Shown here: positions 25,380-33,590 of the stretch, one piece after another
Layout of the letters: every line of letters begins with the position of its first letter
How positions within the stretch are numbered: the first letter of the stretch is position 1
NCBI GenBank assembly: GCA_017483605.1
Contig: JAFUWG010000010.1
Span: forward strand, 22,223-86,222
Direction of reading: 5' to 3'
DNA from: Bacteroidaceae bacterium
Lineage (GTDB): Bacteria; Bacteroidota; Bacteroidia; Bacteroidales; Bacteroidaceae
Length of the DNA stretch: 64,000 bases
Made by a program: the position numbers and the translations under genes
The notes under the pieces: generated by a model
Told to the model about the DNA's origin: nothing
Seen by the model: only the letters and a program-made list of their open reading frames with translations
Databases searched by the model: none

Positions 25380-26042
25380 ATGAAGATGAAAAAAACAACT
25401 TTTATTGCAGGAATCATTGCCACGCTCTGCATCGCCCTGTTCACCTCGTGCAGCAAAGACGAGAAACTTTCCAACCGTATCTCTGGCACATGGGAAGGCG
25501 ACTGGGGCATGTCGTATGTGGATCGCGACGGCCACCAATACGATTCCCACTACACGGTCATCGAGTTTCATTCCGACAAAATCTTCGAGACGCAAGGCTA
25601 TGGCTATCAGGAAGACTACTACACAGATGGACCATTCGAGAAGATTGGCCTCTACTTTAATTGGAGCATTGACAATCAGGTCATTTACCTCATTTATCCA
25701 GGGTATTCTCAGTACAACTGCCGCATCCACGACTACGTGATGAAGAAGAAACTTTTCACGGGCTACATCGGCAACACACCCTTTGAACTTCATAACCTAA
25801 CGAAAGATTACAAGTGGTATAACTATGCAGGATTCTACACTTCTGCCACTGTAGGCACGACGATCGTGCTGCTTTGGGAATGGGGCGCCACGGCACCCAT
25901 CTACTACGATGACTACTACGCAAAGACACGAGGTGCCGATGCATCCGCACCCGATGCCATCACCATGCCTGACGGCACGACGGTGCAACCAGCCGGAAAA
26001 GATTGTCCTATCCGCGTTTTCAACCGCTTTGAAGAAGATTAA
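25380..26042 (+). CDS. Lipoprotein, first of two tandem paralogues
   Basis: Signal and lipobox LFTSC (lipidated Cys about residue 23) lead to a 200-residue beta-rich protein: GTWEGDWGMSYVDRDGH, FETQGYGYQEDYYTDGPFE, LYFNWSIDNQVIYLIYPGYS and DYYAKTRG. The same blocks in the same order recur in the next gene (GQWRGDWGM, HGYGYQVDWYREGPYE, FNWSINNGVVYLTYPGYP, DYYAKTRG), so the pair arose by duplication. The GTWxGxW start is reminiscent of lipocalin-like domains. Function is unknown. Confidence 0.8.
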   Translation: MKMKKTTFIAGIIATLCIALFTSCSKDEKLSNRISGTWEGDWGMSYVDRDGHQYDSHYTVIEFHSDKIFETQGYGYQEDYYTDGPFEKIGLYFNWSIDNQVIYLIYPGYSQYNCRIHDYVMKKKLFTGYIGNTPFELHNLTKDYKWYNYAGFYTSATVGTTIVLLWEWGATAPIYYDDYYAKTRGADASAPDAITMPDGTTVQPAGKDCPIRVFNRFEED

Positions 26043-26053
26043 TCATTAAAAAA

Positions 26054-26677
26054 ATGACAGAAATGAAAAAGACATTTACACTTTTCAGCCTTCTTGCCGT
26101 GCTCGGGCTCTGCACGATGTTTACATCATGTACCGACGACGACACAGAAGAAGCCATGGTTCTTTCAGGACAATGGCGAGGCGATTGGGGCATGTATTAC
26201 GAGATTGAGCATCTCGGCCTCATCTACACGTTCGACTCGTATGACACCGACATCGTGTTCTATCCCGACCATGACTATGCCACACATGGCTATGGCTACC
26301 AAGTCGATTGGTATCGCGAAGGACCTTACGAGCGAATGAGTTACCGCTTCAACTGGAGCATCAACAACGGCGTGGTGTATCTGACCTATCCCGGGTATCC
26401 AGAGTACAACACCAGCATCCGCGACTATCGCATGAACAACGACCGATTCACGGGCTATTTCAGCAATGGCACACAGCCGTTCTACCTGTACAAGATTGCG
26501 GATTACTACAACTGGAGTTACTATTATGATTACGGCGATTACTACTACTGGTACTATGACGACTGGAGTTGGGATTATTACGCCAAGACTCGTGGTGCAG
26601 CAGAAGGCGATTCTGTGAATGGATTGACGAAGGAAGACAGAATCGTGAAGATTGGCAGTCACTTGGCAGAACAATAA
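26054..26677 (+). CDS. Lipoprotein, second tandem paralogue with Tyr/Asp/Trp-rich segment
   Basis: It has a lipobox MFTSC and the GxWRGDWGM ... FNWSINN ... DYYAKTRG blocks of the preceding gene. In place of its neighbour's hydrophobic segment it carries a run of about 30 residues (near 155-185) made almost only of Tyr, Asp and Trp (NWSYYYDYGDYYYWYYDDWS). A start at 26063 (MKKTF) is equally possible. The spacing to the first paralogue is 11 bp, so they share a message. It ends just before the 26686-26851 palindrome. Confidence 0.8.
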   Translation: MTEMKKTFTLFSLLAVLGLCTMFTSCTDDDTEEAMVLSGQWRGDWGMYYEIEHLGLIYTFDSYDTDIVFYPDHDYATHGYGYQVDWYREGPYERMSYRFNWSINNGVVYLTYPGYPEYNTSIRDYRMNNDRFTGYFSNGTQPFYLYKIADYYNWSYYYDYGDYYYWYYDDWSWDYYAKTRGAAEGDSVNGLTKEDRIVKIGSHLAEQ

Positions 26678-26685
26678 TAGTCTTT

Positions 26686-26851
26686 AACAACGAATTTCAC
26701 GAATTAAACGAATTTCTTCTTTTGAATGCCGCAAGCGGCGACGAATGGAAACAAATGTGGAGCGTTTGACATTCGCCAAATCCAAAGGATTCATTCGATG
26801 GGTTTACCCATTCAAAAGAAAAAATTCGTTTAATTCGTGAAATTCGTTGTT
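26686..26851. repeat. Long palindrome between converging lipoprotein and radical-SAM genes
   Basis: The arms 26686-26728 and 26809-26851 are reverse complements over 43 bp with one mismatch. They begin with AACAACGAATTTCACGAATT, closely related to the arms at 9282-9315. The roughly 80 bp inside are unrelated to the loop of the first copy. Again it lies between two converging genes. Confidence 0.9.
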
Positions 26852-26859
26852 TTTAGAAA

Positions 26860-27933
26860 TTAGTTGCCCAGCCGTTTCAGGTGGCAAAGGAGCAAGTTGC
26901 CGTCTTCGTCTCTGAGGTGCATTCCCCCACCCTCGCAGTATCGGAACATCTTGCAGTCGGCACAGTCGCCGGTTTTCATCCATTGGCGGTTGCGGTACGA
27001 GTCGAAGCCGTTTTCCCACACATCCCAGAAGTTTTCCTTGTAGATGTTGCCTTGGTAGTATTTGCCTCGGATGCTGGTACAAGCCGAGATGTTGCCATCG
27101 ATGAGGATGGATGCCACGCTGATGCCGGCGGCACAGTGGTAGAGATGGTCACGCACCTTGCCCTCATATTCGCCGAGGAAGCCCTCGCAGGCAAAACTTG
27201 CGTGTACCTTTCCTTCCTTGCGGCAGGCGATGATGAACTCCATCACCTCGCGGAATTTCTCGTCGGAGATTTGCAGGTCGGGATGCTGCTTGGCACGCCC
27301 AGCAGGGAAGATGGTGAAGAGTCGCCAGTCACGCACACCCGCCTCGTAGAGCATATCCTTCAGTTGCGGCAGGTAGTTGACATTGCGGTTGTTGACACAC
27401 GTCACCACGTCCCATATCACCTGCTGCTGACCAGCCAACAGACGGATGGCCCGCATGGCGTTCTTGAAACAGCTCTCGTGCCCACGCATCCAGTTGTGGT
27501 CTTCTTCCATGCCGTCCAGGCTCACCGCCATGCTTCGCAAGCCCGACTGACACAGCCGCTTGAAACGTTCCTCGGTCAGTGCCATGCCGTTGGTCACCAT
27601 GCCCCAAGGGTACTCACGCTTGTAGAGTGCCAGCCCCACTTCCTCAATGTCCTTCCTCACCAGCGGCTCACCGCCCGAGATGATAATCATCACCTCATGC
27701 GGATTGACGTGCGGCGTGATTTGTTCGTCAATCACACGCAGGAAGTCCTCCTTCGGCATGTCGGGGGTCAGTTCCTCAAACTTGCAGTCGCTGCCGCAAT
27801 GCTTACACTTCAGGTTGCACCGCAGGGTACACTCCCAGAACAGTTGCCGCAAGGGGTGCAGTTGTTTCTTGTTGTTACGCAGTTGGCGTTCCAGTTCCAA
27901 GCCAACCTTTTGTTTGATGGATAGTTTAGACAT
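26860..27933 (-). CDS. Radical SAM/SPASM enzyme of an rSAM/lipoprotein system
   Basis: The 357-residue protein has the 4Fe-4S motif C39-x3-C43-x2-C46 within CTLRCNLKCKHCGSDC, the SAM-binding IIISGGEP, and a C-terminal SPASM region with further Cys clusters (HCAAG, SACTS, GDCADCKMFRYC, LLLC) for auxiliary clusters. Such enzymes modify ribosomally made peptides. It directly follows two small lipoprotein genes with MYG repeats (9 bp), and as far as I recall matches the family named for that pairing (TIGR04133 with TIGR04134). The substrate modification is not known. Confidence 0.88.
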   Translation of the reverse strand: MSKLSIKQKVGLELERQLRNNKKQLHPLRQLFWECTLRCNLKCKHCGSDCKFEELTPDMPKEDFLRVIDEQITPHVNPHEVMIIISGGEPLVRKDIEEVGLALYKREYPWGMVTNGMALTEERFKRLCQSGLRSMAVSLDGMEEDHNWMRGHESCFKNAMRAIRLLAGQQQVIWDVVTCVNNRNVNYLPQLKDMLYEAGVRDWRLFTIFPAGRAKQHPDLQISDEKFREVMEFIIACRKEGKVHASFACEGFLGEYEGKVRDHLYHCAAGISVASILIDGNISACTSIRGKYYQGNIYKENFWDVWENGFDSYRNRQWMKTGDCADCKMFRYCEGGGMHLRDEDGNLLLCHLKRLGN

Positions 27934-27942
27934 GGCCGCCGG

Positions 27943-28218
27943 TCACTTTTTGATTTCGATGTTTACCCCATCCTGTTCAATGGCAGGGTTTTTCTCATAC
28001 TTCACAGGTGCAACCCCATACATCAACTTGTACTCCTGCCGTCCGCCCGGATTGGGCTTGACCGTATCAGCAGGATTGTAGCCAGGATCTGGAATGCCAT
28101 ACATCACAGGCTGTGCTTTCCTGAACAGCGAGCACGCAGACACCAGTCCCAACAGGGCTATCACTGCCGACAGCACCTTACCATAGAACAGTATCCACTT
28201 CTTCTTCAGAACTTTCAT
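27943..28218 (-). CDS. Radical-SAM-associated lipoprotein 2 (MYG motifs)
   Basis: From the ATG at 28218 the protein has 91 residues; an ATG 12 bp earlier is also possible. KKKWILFYGKVLSAVIALLG and lipobox LVSAC (Cys29) form the signal. The mature part is 60 residues with the motifs MYGIPDPGYN (39-48) and MYGVAPVKY (66-74). It overlaps the end of lipoprotein 1 by 41 bp and precedes the radical SAM gene. It is a probable substrate of that enzyme; the repeated Met-Tyr-Gly is the obvious candidate site. Confidence 0.8.
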   Translation of the reverse strand: MKVLKKKWILFYGKVLSAVIALLGLVSACSLFRKAQPVMYGIPDPGYNPADTVKPNPGGRQEYKLMYGVAPVKYEKNPAIEQDGVNIEIKK

Positions 28219-28450
28219 TGTCAGCCTCATTGTTTTCGTCCGTGGTGCGGAACTTGGCGTATGGAGTGCCGTACATCTCCATCATCGTTGAATCCACATC
28301 GACCGAATCGACAGGAGGCATCCCATACATGACAGGAATGCCATACATGTCCTCACTTTCCTTCGTGCAAGTCACGAAACCCAACATTGCCATTGCCGCA
28401 GCCAGCACCTTGCTGGACCACAGAAGCCATTTTGTTTGAATCTTTTTCAT
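28178..28450 (-). CDS. Radical-SAM-associated lipoprotein 1 (MYG motifs)
   Basis: The start at 28450 (MKKIQTKWLLWSSKVLAAAM) gives a proper lipoprotein signal with Cys28 in GFVTC; the 34 extra residues of the longer frame do not look like a signal. The mature 62 residues hold MYGIPV (35-40), MYGMPPV (41-47) and MYGTPYAKF (59-67), then an acidic tail. N-terminus and MYG spacing are shared with lipoprotein 2, so the two are paralogues. It is the first gene of the unit. Confidence 0.8.
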   Translation of the reverse strand: MKKIQTKWLLWSSKVLAAAMAMLGFVTCTKESEDMYGIPVMYGMPPVDSVDVDSTMMEMYGTPYAKFRTTDENNEADNESSEEEVDTVLW

Positions 28451-28508
28451 ATTCCTTTCGTTTAATCGTTCTGTCTGTTTAAACGCAGAAACGCACGAAA
28501 TACTGCTA

Positions 28509-28540
28509 CAAAAGTACGGCTTTTTCACAAAAATTGCAAA
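28509..28540 (-). promoter_or_regulatory. Promoter of the rSAM/lipoprotein unit
   Basis: On the minus strand TTTG (28540-28537), 20 bp, TACTTTTG (28516-28509): a perfect match. The start codon lies about 58 bp downstream. Confidence 0.75.
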
Positions 28541-28574
28541 AAAGCCGCACAAAAAGAACCGAAAATCGCCAATT

Positions 28575-29195
28575 CTATCTCAAAATATACACTTTCGTGC
28601 TGCGAGTCCCCTCAAAACCGATGCCCGTCGATGCGTCCTGACTGAAACGACGCAACTCCGCACCTGCCACGCTGTGGCTCTGACCCGTCAATTCGGCATA
28701 AGTAGCCACGCGGATGTAAGCATGTTCCTTCAGGTATGCCTTCAACGCCGCCAGACGCTCCTCCACGGTGCTCTTCACCTCGGCAATCTCAGCCACCTCG
28801 CCCACCTTCTCCAGTTCGATGGTGCGGCGGAGTTGACGCATCCAGTTGCGGTCAGCACTGAACGTCACCTTCTTGATGGTCACGTCGTTGGTGTTGTAGC
28901 GGCTGCCATCCGTCTTCAGTTCCTCAGCCTTCACGCCATCCTTCATGCCCAGCGACACGTAGAACACACCCAGGCCATCGACCTTCACCGAGTGACCCAC
29001 TTCGATGTAGTGTGTGATTCGATTGACCAGGGCATCAATCACGCCCTTCGTCATGCCCGAGTTGAAACCCATCTGCTCGGCAATCTCGCGAGTGAGGGCA
29101 TCGGTGTCAATCACTGGATAATGGTCTGCGTGCGGATAGATTTTCCGCTTGCCCTCACCGTTCAGGTCGGGCAGTTCTCTAAACTTGTACTGCAT
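28575..29195 (-). CDS. HU-like DNA-binding protein with C-terminal winged-helix-type extension
   Basis: Residues 30-120 resemble the HU/IHF fold variant of Bacteroidota (TIGR01201-type): LTREIAEQMGFNSGMTKGVI, HYIEVGHSVKVDGLGVFYVS. The last 55 residues (LKAYLKEHAYIRVATYAELT ... TRSTKVYILR) form a further small domain. Length 206 residues is about twice that of classical HU. A role in nucleoid structure or local regulation is inferred. Confidence 0.82.
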   Translation of the reverse strand: MQYKFRELPDLNGEGKRKIYPHADHYPVIDTDALTREIAEQMGFNSGMTKGVIDALVNRITHYIEVGHSVKVDGLGVFYVSLGMKDGVKAEELKTDGSRYNTNDVTIKKVTFSADRNWMRQLRRTIELEKVGEVAEIAEVKSTVEERLAALKAYLKEHAYIRVATYAELTGQSHSVAGAELRRFSQDASTGIGFEGTRSTKVYILR

Positions 29196-29293
29196 AGTTG
29201 TTCATTTTTTATCGTTCGGTTTAACACATCTCTTGAAAGAGCCGGCTCGTTCTTCCACCACCTCATCAGCCGTTCCGCCGCCGCTTTCGCCTA

Positions 29294-29324
29294 CAAAGTT
29301 AGGCATTCTTTTTCAATCTACCAA
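29294..29324 (-). promoter_or_regulatory. Promoter of the HU-like gene
   Basis: On the minus strand TTG (29324-29322), 20 bp, TAACTTTG (29301-29294). The start codon is about 98 bp downstream. Confidence 0.6.
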
Positions 29325-29333
29325 GCAGGGGCT

Positions 29334-29442
29334 CTTAAAACTAAAGTTAAATTTTATAAAATCCAAGTTAGATTTATATAAATTTAAGTTCAATTTTATA
29401 AAATTTAAGTTGAATTTTATAAAATCTAAGTTTAGTTTTAAG
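29334..29442. repeat. Dispersed 109-bp AT-rich palindromic repeat, copy A
   Basis: About five tandem 21-bp units of the form TTAAGTTnnATTTTATAAAA run between the ends CTTAAAACTAAAG and TTTAGTTTTAAG, which are inverted. Copy B at 43872-43981 differs at only about four positions. It lies just upstream of the HU gene promoter. Confidence 0.9.
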
Positions 29443-29494
29443 AACACCAGCCGAAAAAGCCGCCAAATGGCACCCAAAAGACAGGATTAAAGCA

Positions 29495-29534
29495 GCGAAG
29501 GGGCGACGGACTTTCCTGTCCGCCGCCCCTTCGG
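29495..29534 (-). terminator. Hairpin after the secreted DUF4859-like gene
   Basis: CGAAGGGGCG ... CGCCCCTTCG with inner GGA/TCC pairing, about 35 bp beyond the stop of the minus-strand gene at 29570. The T run is short. Confidence 0.6.
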
Positions 29535-29569
29535 GTTCGTATTTCTGTTTCGGAATCGTCAGTTCCGGG

Positions 29570-31534
29570 TTACTTCTGCCAAGTCACCTTGCCCTGCTTG
29601 ATGACGTAGCCGCGGTAACTGCCATCGACACGCTGACCAGAGAGGTTGTAAACGTTGCCGCCCTTGGCTGCCGACGCTGCGGAAAGTGCGGCGATGGCAT
29701 CGGGAGCGTCTTCTGGCACCACGGTGATGTTATAGACATAATACTTGCCGTTGTAGCCAATGGCGAGACGGATGCGGTACTGAGCATCGGCAGCAAGGTC
29801 TTGCCAAGCCTCCACATAGAAGCCACCTTCTTCGGCGCTGTAGGAAAGTTGATAGATGGCACTTGCGGCACCCTCTTCGGTGTCGATGTTGCAGGTCTTG
29901 CCGTCGGCATCAAATGCGTAGCCTTCGCCTGTGAAGTTCACTTGGCCGAAGATGGTTGCAAACGATGGAACCACCCATTGTGCATCCTCGGGCAACTCCG
30001 TCTCTTCGATGCCCAGGGCGGTGAGGGCAGGTGTGATGTCCACCGGTGTCAGCACACCGTCGTAGCCAGCCACGAGGGTCACGTCTTCTTCACCCACCAC
30101 GGTGTTCTCCACGATTTCCGTCACGAAGTCGATGCGATACTTCACCGTGTAGTAGTAGCCGTTGGCTTCGTTCACATAGTAGAACTCGCCCTCATAGGTC
30201 GTGCCTGGGTCATCAGCAAGAGGCACGTGTCCCCAGTTGCCAATCACACCATTGTTCACGTTCTCGAAGAAGTAAGCGTGATCCTGACCATACCAGCAGA
30301 AAGCGCCGTCGGCCGTCTTCCAGAAACCGTATGGCGTGGTGGTTGAGCAGTCCTTTGTCCAAGCACCTTCGGCTGTCTTGGCATAGAGGGTGAGTTCATC
30401 GCCCTGCTCGCACTCCGTCAGTTCGCAAGCACGCTCATAGTTCAGGTGCACATCGTAACCCACGCTCCAACTATTCTCGTTGGCAAGGCCTTGCAGATAG
30501 AGTTCTTCGTAGCCCTTCTCGATGAACTCGGAAGGAACTTCACGGTTAGGAATCACCTTCATAGTGACATTGATTTGCCACATCATGTCGTACCAGCCGA
30601 CATATACCGTTCCGTGGCACTCTTCTGTGCCGTCGCCGTCAAACACGTCTGGCATCTGACCCACATTGAGCGAACCGTCTGAACGCAACTCGACAAACCA
30701 CAGTTGTGCCCCTTCCTCGTAAGGAACCACCTTGCCGTCCATCGTCATCCAGAAGCCTGCCGTGGCGGTGAAGTTAGGATTCAGATAACCGTCGTCGTCC
30801 AGATAGAAGAAATGGAGGTCGCCAGCACCGCAACCGAGGGAATCGAGTGCCTCGGAGAGATTCCAATTGACCGTTCTGCCGTTCCAGCCGTTGCCCACCT
30901 GATTGTTGGTGTACACATCGCTTTCGCCATAGACAGTACACTCCTCCAATGGACGCATCGCCTGACCGATAATCTCCACATCTATATTGTACAGGATGGC
31001 ATCTTCGCCAATGACAGCATAGAGTTGAGAGTGTGCCTTCTGACCCACTTCGGCTCCGTAGTAGGGTGCGAGCCACAACCAGAAGATGCCATCTTCGGTC
31101 AACTCCACATCGCCGCCTGTCCAACCCCAACTATCTGCTGTCCACGAACCAGCCACGAAAGTGGTCTTGGCATCATCAGCAAACACAAGAGGCCACCAAC
31201 CCATTTCGCCCAGTGGCTGCAACTCGTCTGCCACAAAGAAATCTTCGGCTGTCTCGGAGTTATCGTATTTCCACAGATACAGCACGTTGCCCAAATTGGC
31301 AGACGCATCGGCGATGCTGACTCCTGCCTGTTCGAGCAATGGATTGACATCAATCTCAATCCAACCACCCTCGGTGGTCGTCATCTGATAATCTATCTGA
31401 ACGGTATTGATGATGTTCAGATTCTTGTAGTTGGTCGTCGGTGTAGGCAGTTGTGCCTTTGCCAACAAACTGAATGATGCCATGCACAGGATCATGGCAA
31501 TGAGCATTGAGGCTCTTGAAGTAAAGATTTTCAT
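29570..31534 (-). CDS. Large secreted protein with repeated DUF4859-like domains and C-terminal sorting-type tail
   Basis: The 654-residue protein has a signal peptide (MLIAMILCMASFSLLAKAQ) and three related beta-rich modules. They are seen as WIEIDVNPLLEQAGVSIADA near 57, RTVNWNLSEALDSLGCGAGD near 220 and VLTPVDITPALTALGIEETE near 505, each followed by a segment with FWMT/FWLW and YVGWYD-type strands. The tail (NVYNLSGQRVDGSYRGYVIK) resembles type IX secretion sorting signals. It is probably a surface protein, perhaps glycan-binding; I cannot say more. It lies about 30 bp downstream of the DUF3298-like lipoprotein gene. Confidence 0.72.
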   Translation of the reverse strand: MKIFTSRASMLIAMILCMASFSLLAKAQLPTPTTNYKNLNIINTVQIDYQMTTTEGGWIEIDVNPLLEQAGVSIADASANLGNVLYLWKYDNSETAEDFFVADELQPLGEMGWWPLVFADDAKTTFVAGSWTADSWGWTGGDVELTEDGIFWLWLAPYYGAEVGQKAHSQLYAVIGEDAILYNIDVEIIGQAMRPLEECTVYGESDVYTNNQVGNGWNGRTVNWNLSEALDSLGCGAGDLHFFYLDDDGYLNPNFTATAGFWMTMDGKVVPYEEGAQLWFVELRSDGSLNVGQMPDVFDGDGTEECHGTVYVGWYDMMWQINVTMKVIPNREVPSEFIEKGYEELYLQGLANENSWSVGYDVHLNYERACELTECEQGDELTLYAKTAEGAWTKDCSTTTPYGFWKTADGAFCWYGQDHAYFFENVNNGVIGNWGHVPLADDPGTTYEGEFYYVNEANGYYYTVKYRIDFVTEIVENTVVGEEDVTLVAGYDGVLTPVDITPALTALGIEETELPEDAQWVVPSFATIFGQVNFTGEGYAFDADGKTCNIDTEEGAASAIYQLSYSAEEGGFYVEAWQDLAADAQYRIRLAIGYNGKYYVYNITVVPEDAPDAIAALSAASAAKGGNVYNLSGQRVDGSYRGYVIKQGKVTWQK

Positions 31535-31563
31535 GTTAAAATGGTTTTAGATATTGTTAGTTA

Positions 31564-32514
31564 TCAGTTTGATTCTTCCAGCAGTTCCTTGATGAGAGCG
31601 GTGAAATAGGGCTGCATCTGCTTGTAAGAGAAGGTGACCGACGGCATACCCATCGCGTAGGGACCAATCTCGTAGGCACCATAGGCAAAGTCCACACCCT
31701 CATCTGTCAGAGTTGCCCCATCGCTTGGGAAGTCTATCTCTTCGTTCATTTCTTCGCCGTAGCCTTGTCCTATCAAGTCCTTCCTAATCATCTTGAGCAC
31801 AACGGGTTGGCTTTCGGGCTTGATGATGTCGTCCAATGTCAACTGACGCAGGTGCTTCAGGTCGAATGTCGTCGCATAGCCAAACGGCATCGGGTGTACA
31901 CCACAGGCGGCATACTCTGACCCACCAATGCGGATGACCAAGAGGCCCTTGGTACACTTCTGCACATTGACTTCCTTATAGTAAGAGTCGCCCGACTCGA
32001 AGGGCCAAACGATGTCGTCTTCATCTTGATCGTCCAGGTGGATATTGCCCAACATACGACAGCCTCCGCCTTTGATCTTGAATGCCGAATGCACATCGGT
32101 GACACCTTCCGCCTTCAGTTCGGCATATTTGTTGGCCACCTTTTCCACCGTGACGGGTGCCTCAACAGACTCTTCTGCCGCATCGATGGTCAGCCACTGG
32201 TTGATGAACTTCACCACCTCGGCAGGACCTGCCACCGCCTGAAGCGTATGGACGGTGTAGTCGCAGGTCATCTTGCCTATCCTGTAGCCACTTCCGTCTC
32301 CTTCATTACTATCTGCCTGAATTTTCGCCTTGTAAGAGGACGAATCGGCCAGTTCGACCGATTCAAACTTGAGAACCGCAGCCGTGGTATCTACCTGCAC
32401 GGTTGCAGATTCGCCGTCACCCTCCGCACCGGAGGCTGCCCCACCCTTGTTTCCTGTACACGCCATCAGGCTCAGCAGCATCAGGGTCATTGCTGTGGTT
32501 TGTAAACGTATCAT
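31564..32514 (-). CDS. Lipoprotein with DUF3298 (RsiV/PdaC-like) domain
   Basis: Lipobox SLMAC (Cys19), then a low-complexity Gly/Ala/Glu linker. The mature domain has FESVELADSSSYKAKIQADS, then YAACGVHPMPFGYATTFDLK, LRQLTLDDIIKPE, and the last part DFAYGAYEIGPYAMGMPSVT. The terminal block (F.YGPYEIGPYA.G, then F) is the hallmark of DUF3298/RsiV C-terminal domains, which in other bacteria bind lysozyme or deacetylate peptidoglycan. No catalytic assignment is made. Length 316 residues. Confidence 0.8.
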   Translation of the reverse strand: MIRLQTTAMTLMLLSLMACTGNKGGAASGAEGDGESATVQVDTTAAVLKFESVELADSSSYKAKIQADSNEGDGSGYRIGKMTCDYTVHTLQAVAGPAEVVKFINQWLTIDAAEESVEAPVTVEKVANKYAELKAEGVTDVHSAFKIKGGGCRMLGNIHLDDQDEDDIVWPFESGDSYYKEVNVQKCTKGLLVIRIGGSEYAACGVHPMPFGYATTFDLKHLRQLTLDDIIKPESQPVVLKMIRKDLIGQGYGEEMNEEIDFPSDGATLTDEGVDFAYGAYEIGPYAMGMPSVTFSYKQMQPYFTALIKELLEESN

Positions 32515-32544
32515 ACTATGTGATGGTTAAATACTACTTTGTGG

Positions 32545-32552
32545 CAAAGTTA
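32545..32552 (-). promoter_or_regulatory. Candidate -7 box of the DUF3298-like gene
   Basis: CAAAGTTA reads TAACTTTG on the minus strand, 30 bp upstream of the start. The surrounding sequence (TTTTCAATCTACC) resembles the HU gene promoter region at 29311-29323. Confidence 0.5.
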
Positions 32553-32719
32553 ACCATTCCTTTTCAATCTACCTAACAATCCCCGCTCATTTTCACCGAT
32601 TCAGCAACAAATTGCCTCGTTCATTCTCCATTTTTACACCACGAGGGAAAGTTTGAGGAGGTCTCCCCTTATTCCAAATGTTAAAAAACGAAGAAAAGAA
32701 TAAATAATTCACAAAATAA

Positions 32720-32751
32720 TTTGGTTTATAAAATAAACTTCTTTAACTTTG
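32720..32751 (+). promoter_or_regulatory. Promoter of the membrane protein/regulator pair
   Basis: TTTG at 32720-32723, 20 bp, TAACTTTG at 32744-32751, a full consensus match. The leader to the ATG at 32907 is about 150 nt and contains a GC-rich imperfect hairpin (CCGCCC at 32771, GGGCGG ending at 32810). Apart from this, nothing is seen between 32553 and 32906. Confidence 0.7.
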
Positions 32752-32906
32752 CATCGTGATTCGAACACAACCGCCCTCCCATTCCCTTTCTGCAGGAGGG
32801 TTTGGGGCGGCAAGAGAGCAGTAAAAGAAGTTCAAAAATCGGGTCGGGTGTGTCCTATATATAAATAATGTGTAAGGACAGCCCTACCCAAAACAGAATC
32901 AAAACA

Positions 32907-33587
32907 ATGGAAGAAAAGAAACATTTGACTGCAGAGCGCAGTCTTGAAATCATTACAGAACAGATTGAGCAAAGCCGCAAAGCCGTGGCTAAGGACACAG
33001 GACTTTCGCTCTACATTGCAGGACTGTGTACAATGGGCATGGCAATCCTCATAGGTATTTGCATCTTCTTCACGGTCAATACGACCTACTATCTACTCTA
33101 CGTTTCGCTGCCACTTGTCATCTATGGTGTTGACCGCTATGTAAAAAGAAACATTCCAAAAGTGCCAGAAAATTTTGTTGGCACGATGGTCAATAGGACT
33201 TGGCTGACATTCGGCATCTTTACAGTATCATTCTTTGTGTTTGCCAATCTTTATCATTTCCTAATGAGTCACACGGAAAGTCCTGAAATATATTCACGCC
33301 TGATGATTCATCCGTTCCGTATCATACTCCTGCTGATGGGCATGGCAATCACCATCAATGGCTATACATTGAAGAGCCGTTGGATGGTTGCCTGTGGCAT
33401 TATCGGTGGTATCGGTGGCTTTATCTGGGAGTCGTTCTACGTGACGCAGACGCTGGTGGGTTGGCTTGGTTCTTACACCAACAGTAACTACTGTGGAATC
33501 ACCTTTGGTATCATTCCTGGTATCATCGTTGCAATCTTTGCTTTCATCGGTTTGACGCTCCCTGGTATGATGCTCAAAAACAAATAG
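32907..33587 (+). CDS. Membrane protein paired with a winged-helix regulator
   Basis: The ATG at 32907 starts MEEKKHLTAERSLEIITEQI, a soluble helical segment; the frame is open 13 codons earlier, but those are unlike a protein start. Five or six membrane segments follow (YIAGLCTMGMAILIGICIFF, YLLYVSLPLVIYGV, GIFTVSFFVFANLY, RIILLLMGMAITI, IIGGIGGFIWESFY, FGIIPGIIVAIFAFIGL). No transporter signature was found. It ends 3 bp before the regulator gene, the usual arrangement for this kind of pair, where the regulator probably controls the operon. Confidence 0.78.
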   Translation: MEEKKHLTAERSLEIITEQIEQSRKAVAKDTGLSLYIAGLCTMGMAILIGICIFFTVNTTYYLLYVSLPLVIYGVDRYVKRNIPKVPENFVGTMVNRTWLTFGIFTVSFFVFANLYHFLMSHTESPEIYSRLMIHPFRIILLLMGMAITINGYTLKSRWMVACGIIGGIGGFIWESFYVTQTLVGWLGSYTNSNYCGITFGIIPGIIVAIFAFIGLTLPGMMLKNK

Positions 33588-33590
33588 CCT

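Noticed and set aside
32771-32810. GC-rich imperfect hairpin in the leader of the membrane protein gene as a possible further AGACCCTCT-type element
   Set aside because: It lacks the conserved ends and the GGACATCTCCCC core, so membership could not be supported.
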